Origin: Desulfuromonadaceae bacterium
GTDB taxonomy: Bacteria > Desulfobacterota > Desulfuromonadia > Desulfuromonadales > SZUA-540
Assembly: GCA_003250235.1 (NCBI GenBank)
Contig: QKGY01000208.1
Location: 1-11,012, forward strand
Reading direction: 5' to 3'
DNA length: 11,012 bases
The position numbers and the translations under genes were made by a program. Below the pieces are notes generated by a model. The model was given only the letters and a program-made list of their open reading frames with translations. It was not told the origin of the DNA and made no database searches. Positions 7,265 to 11,012 of this stretch are shown in pieces; within the stretch, counting starts at the first letter, position 1, and every line of letters starts with the position of its first letter.

Positions 7265-8302
7265 ATGAAATTTCGTCGCATACGTGTCGCCCTCTTCGTT
7301 TTTTTCGTGGTTCTTGGCAGCCTGCTGCTATGGGTCAGGCATACCCCAGAGCACGTACCTCCTAGTGTATTTGCCGGTCTTACAATGGGAACCACCTTCA
7401 GCATAACGGTGGCCGACACAACGCCATCTTCACGTCTTGATTCAGTCAAACCTGAAGTTTTTGCTCTTTTGGATTCGATCAACCAAAAGATGTCCACGTA
7501 CATCACCACATCGGAAATAACCCGATTCAACAACCAACATGAAACCGCATGGTTTACCGTCTCCCCTGAAACGGCCGAGGTTGTTGCCGAGGCTCAGGCA
7601 ATCAGTCGTCTGACTGAGGGTCGCTTCGATATCACGGTGGGCCCTCTCGTCGATCTCTGGGGATTCGGTCCGGATCCCCGTCGATCCTCCGCGCCTCTTA
7701 CCGAGGAAATCACCCAGCGTCTTCAGTCCGTTGGATTTTCGCACCTTGACGTGCGGCTGACCCCTCCTGCCCTGCGCAAAGATATCCCTTCACTCCGTAT
7801 CGACCTTTCTGCCATCGCCAAAGGGTATGCCGTTGATCAGGTTGGTCGCCTCCTCCTTTCGCACGGGTATCACAATTTCATTGTAGAGATTGGCGGAGAA
7901 ATTCTTGCCAAAGGAGAAAAAGCTCCGGATTCTCCGTGGCGCATCGGTATCGAGTCACCACTAACCGACCGTCGTGAGGTTGAAGGGGTTCTATCCGTAC
8001 ATGACATGGCGATGGCCACTTCCGGAGACTACCGCAATTACTTTGAAGAGAAGGGCAAAAGATACTCCCACACCATAGACCCTAAGACCGGGTATCCGAT
8101 TACGCACACGCTTGCCGCCGTCACGGTTCTTGATAAGCATTGCTCGCGCGCAGACGCGCTAGCCACGTCTTTGATGGTCATGGGGCCGGAACTGGGGATG
8201 GCTTTTTGTCAGGAGCACCAGATCGCGGCCCTGTTCCTCATCAAAACGCCCTCAGGGTTTACCGAACAAACGACACAGGTTTTCGATACCCTTCCACATT
8301 GA
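7265..8302 (+). CDS. apbE: FAD:protein FMN transferase (ApbE family), membrane-anchored
   Basis: Transfers FMN from FAD to a threonine of target proteins such as subunits of the Rnf and Nqr complexes. The 345-residue length is typical. Residues 8-24 are a hydrophobic N-terminal anchor after the basic MKFRRIR. There is no lipobox cysteine, unlike the lipoprotein form of enterobacteria. Catalytic-domain motifs, in order: GLTMGTTFSITV (38-49), GRFDITVGPLVDLWGFG (119-135), RIDLSAIAKGYAVDQV (178-193), IVEIGGEI (206-213), ATSGDYRNYF (251-260), HTIDPKTGYP (269-278) and SRADALATSLMVMG (294-307), where D297 and T301 are at the Mg-ligand positions of the family. The open frame extends back to 6926 inside the previous gene, but the protein only resembles ApbE from 7265. 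No clear ribosome binding site precedes this ATG, so coupling to the CoA-binding gene is likely. No target motif of the [S/T]GAT type was noticed in the proteins of this window. Confidence 0.93.
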   Translation: MKFRRIRVALFVFFVVLGSLLLWVRHTPEHVPPSVFAGLTMGTTFSITVADTTPSSRLDSVKPEVFALLDSINQKMSTYITTSEITRFNNQHETAWFTVSPETAEVVAEAQAISRLTEGRFDITVGPLVDLWGFGPDPRRSSAPLTEEITQRLQSVGFSHLDVRLTPPALRKDIPSLRIDLSAIAKGYAVDQVGRLLLSHGYHNFIVEIGGEILAKGEKAPDSPWRIGIESPLTDRREVEGVLSVHDMAMATSGDYRNYFEEKGKRYSHTIDPKTGYPITHTLAAVTVLDKHCSRADALATSLMVMGPELGMAFCQEHQIAALFLIKTPSGFTEQTTQVFDTLPH

Positions 8303-8319
8303 TTCGGTTTTTCTTTCCT

Positions 8320-8357
8320 AAAAAAAAAAGCCCCGGCCTTTACAGGCCGGGGCTTTT
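8320..8357. terminator. Bidirectional rho-independent terminator between apbE and nuoG
   Basis: A perfect hairpin pairs 8326-8339 with 8344-8357 around a 4-base loop (TTAC). The core is GCCCCGGCCT paired with AGGCCGGGGC. Its left arm is preceded by a run of ten A (8320-8329), which becomes a U-run for transcripts coming from the minus strand. The right arm ends in TTTT (8354-8357), the shorter U-run for the plus-strand operon. It lies 17 bases after the apbE stop and 22 bases after the stop of the convergent nuoG. The longer tract suggests that it works best on the nuoG transcript. Confidence 0.95.
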
Positions 8358-8379
8358 CACATGTCCGTATCGACGTGCT

Positions 8380-10773
8380 TTAAACTTTTTTTGCCTCCAC
8401 TCTGGCAACATTCTGACCAACAGGAATGACCTGCTGGATATTGACATCGGCAAAATGATAGGGGGCAAACAGCAGATCCACAGGCATCGACTCGCTAATG
8501 CGAACTTTTGCCTTGGCGGTACCTACGGAAGAGGAAACCTGGAGGCTGTCACCTTCAGTGACCTTCAGGGCCTGCGCTGTCTCAGAGTTCATTTCAACAT
8601 ATCCGGCGGGAGCAATCTCCCGGTTGGCATCACAATATGTGGTAACCGTGCCAAAATGGAAAAGGATCTTTCCGGAAACCAAGGTCAATCCGGTCTCGGG
8701 AGAAGCCACCTTAGGCGCCGAGAAAGTCAGGCTCTTTTCTTCCGGGGCATAGGGAAGTTTCATGCAGGGCTTACACAGCCCCTCACCCAAGAAACACAGG
8801 TCGCCATAAAGGCTGGTGAGCTCCTTCGCTTCGCGCAGGAGAGATTCCGTATTGATCTTGTCGGACCGCTTGCTGACCCGATTATAGATTTCGGCAAAGA
8901 TCTCCCAGTCCGCGCGCGCTTCCCCAACGGGTTCGATGGCTTTTCCAAGACAGCTGATACGTCCGTCAAAGGCTGTGACACTGCCCGTTTTCTCAACCGA
9001 GGACACGCCAGGGAGAACCACGTCGGCCATATGCACGAGCTCGTTGTCGTGAATATCTTGAACAATCAGGCACTCCAGATTGGCAAGAGCCTTGCGCCAG
9101 CGGGCACTCTCTGGGAAGGACACCAGAGGGTTGGTCGCGGCCAGGTAAAGAACTTTGATACGCCCCTTCTCCATCTGCTCGAGGATTCCAACCGCGTCGA
9201 GCCCGCCTGCAGGAAGGGCAGTATGCCAGGCGGATTCGAACTTGCTCTTGTTCTGTGTGTAGTCCTGATATCCAGGCAGAAACTCGGGGCAGACACCCAT
9301 GTCGAGAAGACCCTGCATATTGCCTTTTTCATAGACGGGGAAAATCCCCCCCACATCCCCGTGCAGAGCCCCGCACACCACGGCGAGCATGGCGACGGCT
9401 TTTGCCTTTTCGCCGGACTGAGCCCCGGTCAGGAGATCCCGTCCGAGGATCACGGCAACACTCTCGGCGTTACCGAGATAGTTGGCAGCCTCCGTCAGAA
9501 GATCAAGTGAGAGTCCTGTTTCCAAAGCGGCTTTATCCAGATCAACGGAAGCCAGATACTGCTTCAGGTCATCGGCATTACCGACAAAACGGGAAATATA
9601 CCCTTCATCGGCCAGCCCCTTGTCCACGATCAGACGGGCAAGCGCATTCGCCAGAGCGACTTCGCTGCCGGGCCGGTATCCGAGAAACGTGTTTGCATAG
9701 CGGGTGAGCTTGACCGAACGCATATTGGCCAGAACCAGTTTGCCATCGTTCTTGCGACAGGCCTTTTCAATCTGCCAGTCAACGGCTGGCGTCTCGGCGG
9801 TGACATCGGCCCCGAAGACCAGAACGGCCTTGGATTGTCCGATGCGGTTCATATTGTTGCTGCTTCCGGCGAGACCCAATGTGCTCTTGAACGCCTTGAC
9901 AGCATCGAGAACGCCGAAGCGTGCCTCGGAGTCAATGTTGTTGGTACCGATGGCAACGCGGAACATTTTCTGGAACAGGTAGTTTTCTTCGTTGGTCAGA
10001 CGGGCGGAAGCCAATCCGGCAATGGCGTCAGCACCATGCTCGGAACGCACTGCCAGAATCTTGTCCGCAACCATTGCAAACGCCTTGTCCCAGCTGGCAT
10101 TCATCGCATAGTCGGATTCCTTGACCATAGGACGTTGCAGTCGGCCGGGGGAATGGATATATCCATGGCCGAAGAATCCTCCGACACACAGGTTACCGTT
10201 GTTGACGGTACCCTCATCCTCGGAAGTAATCCGATAAACCTGGCCCTTCTTGACGTTAATGTCAATCTGGCACTGGCTGCTGCAGGTCGTGCAAACGCTG
10301 GCTTTTTTGGTCATCTCCCAAGGACGTGCTTTGAACTTGAACGGCTTGGAAATCATCGTTCCAGTGGGGCAGACGGTGACGCAGTTTCCGCAGAACTCGC
10401 AAAGATCGAGGTTTTTGTCAATAAAGGTACGATCCCCCTTGTCATTGACGAAGAGGGCGCTGGAACCAACGGTCTCGTGACAAACCTTAACGCATTTTTC
10501 ACAAAGTACGCAACGGGAGGGGACCTGCTGAATGAGGGGCCACCCGTTGATATCGTCGTGATTGACGTCCTCAGCCGTAAAGGATTGCTTGGTCACATCC
10601 AGTTCGTAACAGATGTTTTGTAGGTCGCATTCTCCGGCCGCGTCGCAGACAGGACAGTCCAGAGGATGATTGACCAGCAGGAGCTCCACGATTTCCTTGC
10701 GGACCTTCCGGATGCGGTCGGATTGGGTGGTGACTTCCATGCCCTCGACGACCTGTGTGTTACAGGCTGTCAT
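8380..10773 (-). CDS. nuoG: NuoG-like Fe-S / molybdopterin-fold subunit (main open frame; true 5' end lies upstream and is broken)
   Basis: Large peripheral-arm subunit that relays electrons from NuoF. Numbering is from the ATG at 10773 (797 codons). Seen in order: C4, the last ligand of an N-terminal [2Fe-2S] domain; H36-x3-C40-x2-C43-x5-C49 (cluster N5 type); C88-x2-C91-x2-C94-x3-C98 and C125-x2-C128-x2-C131-x3-C135-P, a ferredoxin-type pair; C161-x2-C164-x3-C168-x27-C196, the cluster before the molybdopterin-fold domain; then that domain, and from about 700 a C-terminal dinucleotide-binding-like barrel. The Sec/Cys of formate dehydrogenase is replaced (ARFGVLD, 284-290) and the lysine after the fourth cysteine is a glycine (CVGG, 196-199), so no molybdenum catalysis is expected. 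The ATG at 10773 has no good ribosome binding site and is unlikely to be the ancestral start. An SfrA-type reductase subunit or a second NADH-oxidising module is a possible alternative to true complex I NuoG. Confidence 0.88.
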   Translation of the reverse strand: MTACNTQVVEGMEVTTQSDRIRKVRKEIVELLLVNHPLDCPVCDAAGECDLQNICYELDVTKQSFTAEDVNHDDINGWPLIQQVPSRCVLCEKCVKVCHETVGSSALFVNDKGDRTFIDKNLDLCEFCGNCVTVCPTGTMISKPFKFKARPWEMTKKASVCTTCSSQCQIDINVKKGQVYRITSEDEGTVNNGNLCVGGFFGHGYIHSPGRLQRPMVKESDYAMNASWDKAFAMVADKILAVRSEHGADAIAGLASARLTNEENYLFQKMFRVAIGTNNIDSEARFGVLDAVKAFKSTLGLAGSSNNMNRIGQSKAVLVFGADVTAETPAVDWQIEKACRKNDGKLVLANMRSVKLTRYANTFLGYRPGSEVALANALARLIVDKGLADEGYISRFVGNADDLKQYLASVDLDKAALETGLSLDLLTEAANYLGNAESVAVILGRDLLTGAQSGEKAKAVAMLAVVCGALHGDVGGIFPVYEKGNMQGLLDMGVCPEFLPGYQDYTQNKSKFESAWHTALPAGGLDAVGILEQMEKGRIKVLYLAATNPLVSFPESARWRKALANLECLIVQDIHDNELVHMADVVLPGVSSVEKTGSVTAFDGRISCLGKAIEPVGEARADWEIFAEIYNRVSKRSDKINTESLLREAKELTSLYGDLCFLGEGLCKPCMKLPYAPEEKSLTFSAPKVASPETGLTLVSGKILFHFGTVTTYCDANREIAPAGYVEMNSETAQALKVTEGDSLQVSSSVGTAKAKVRISESMPVDLLFAPYHFADVNIQQVIPVGQNVARVEAKKV

Positions 10774-10919
10774 CAGTTTGTCGACACCCGTGATCTCGAC
10801 AACACAGACCCGGCAGGCACCGGTCGGAGATATTTTTTTCAGGAAGCAGAGGGTCGGAATTCTGATACCGGCTTTCTCGGCAGCCGTCAGAATCTTCCGT
10901 CGATCTTGAGATTGACCAT
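10774..10919 (-). pseudogene. nuoG: Disrupted 5' end of nuoG: N-terminal [2Fe-2S] domain split between two frames
   Basis: The ATG at 10919-10917 follows AGGTGA at ideal spacing and encodes MVNLKIDG, a typical NuoG N-terminus, but the frame stops at TGA 10889-10887 after ten codons. From about 10897 the expected sequence goes on in a different frame: ILTAAEKAGIRIPTLC, then SPTGACRVC, joining the main frame at MTAC. This gives C-x10-C-x2-C-x13-C, the complete [2Fe-2S] ligand set. Relatives usually have about ten residues (pattern x-x-V-x-V-P-x-G-x-T) between IDG and IL, whereas here only two bases separate GGA from ATTCTG. A loss of about 28 bases, which is 1 modulo 3, explains both the gap and the frame change. 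The main frame is closed upstream by TGA at 10926-10924 and offers no ATG, GTG or TTG before 10773. This may be a real mutation or an assembly error. Confidence 0.85.
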
Positions 10920-10926
10920 GGACTCA

Positions 10927-10932
10927 TCACCT
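10927..10932 (-). promoter_or_regulatory. Ribosome binding site of the original nuoG start
   Basis: AGGTGA on the minus strand, seven bases before the ATG at 10919, within the longer AAAGGTGATG. Its quality supports 10919 as the original start, in contrast to the ATG at 10773, which has no comparable site. A TGA stop (10929-10927) of a frame entering from the right edge lies inside it, the arrangement expected of coupled genes. Confidence 0.7.
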
Positions 10933-11012
10933 TTGGTTTATCAGAGCAGCCCTTCGTTTGCCCATCCAGGTCCTCAAGGAGCCCTGGAAAAGGACAATGA
11001 AGATCCGGGCTA
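10927..11012 (-). other. Unassigned stretch upstream of nuoG (possible 3' end of a gene, or non-coding leader)
   Basis: On the minus strand one frame is open from the window edge to TGA at 10929-10927, giving about 27 residues that end in WMGKRRAALINQR. This does not look like the C-terminus of NuoF that would be expected before NuoG, and it uses several codons rare in the rest of the window (AGG, ATA, CGA). The same stretch holds an imperfect inverted repeat, 10965-10970 with 10983-10988 (TCCAGG/CCTGGA), with an inner three-base stem and a 2-base bulge. It may be a leader hairpin or chance. I cannot decide between coding and non-coding. Confidence 0.25.

Noticed and set aside
8140..9510. Plus-strand open frame of 456 codons antisense to nuoG
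   Set aside because: It overlaps apbE and the terminator and lies opposite clear nuoG coding sequence. Its translation shows no recognisable domain and it has no ribosome binding site, so it is a by-product of nuoG codon bias.
9835..10623. Plus-strand open frame of 262 codons antisense to the Fe-S part of nuoG
   Set aside because: It lies entirely opposite the conserved cysteine motifs of nuoG. The translation has no family resemblance.
8380..10773. Formate dehydrogenase alpha subunit
   Set aside because: The overall fold and clusters match, but the catalytic Sec/Cys-His and the lysine after the last cluster cysteine are absent, which fits NuoG and not an active formate dehydrogenase.
10887..10919. 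Programmed ribosomal frameshift or bypass in nuoG
   Set aside because: A simple shift would not restore the roughly ten missing family residues, and no slippery run or stimulating hairpin is seen at the break. A deletion or sequence error is simpler.
1..11012. CRISPR array, insertion sequence, tRNA, toxin-antitoxin or defence genes
   Set aside because: No regularly spaced repeats, transposase-like proteins, terminal repeats or tRNA-like folds were noticed. Nearly all bases are accounted for by respiratory-chain genes.

Overview
The window is mostly the distal half of a complex I (NADH:quinone oxidoreductase, nuo) operon. The protein sequences look like those of anaerobic Deltaproteobacteria of the Desulfuromonadales type (Geobacter, Desulfuromonas, Pelobacter relatives). 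That assignment rests on recalled family resemblance, chiefly the eight-cysteine ferredoxin-type NuoG, and was not tested by a database search.

Plus strand, 1-8302, a tightly packed run: the 3' part of nuoH, then complete nuoI, nuoJ, nuoK, nuoL, nuoM and nuoN, followed without a break by a small CoA-binding-domain (YccU-type) gene and an apbE-type FAD:protein FMN transferase gene. Many junctions are 4-base ATGA overlaps or gaps of a few bases, so this reads as one transcription unit. NuoI carries two [4Fe-4S] clusters of the peripheral arm. NuoH, J and K form the quinone end and connecting membrane module. NuoL, M and N are the three antiporter-like proton pumps, and each keeps its key glutamate and lysines, so the membrane arm looks functional.

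8303-8379: a strong, symmetrical hairpin with an A-run on one side and a T-run on the other. It is a shared bidirectional terminator between the plus-strand operon and the convergent gene.

Minus strand, 10919-8380: a large NuoG-like iron-sulfur/molybdopterin-fold subunit. It sits downstream of nuoN in opposite orientation, not between nuoF and nuoH. It has all the Fe-S ligands of the NuoG/formate-dehydrogenase-alpha family plus an extra ferredoxin cluster, but has lost the catalytic Sec/Cys and the cluster-to-cofactor lysine of formate dehydrogenases. Its 5' end is broken: a well-placed ATG with a good ribosome binding site runs into a stop after ten codons, and the rest of the N-terminal [2Fe-2S] domain continues in another frame. 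About 28 bases appear to be missing.

10920-11012: the nuoG ribosome binding site and a short stretch I cannot assign.

I see no CRISPR array, insertion sequence, RNA gene, phage or defence gene. The window is largely ordinary respiratory metabolism. The points worth a second look are the nuoG lesion, its displaced orientation, and the apbE/CoA-binding tail of the operon.
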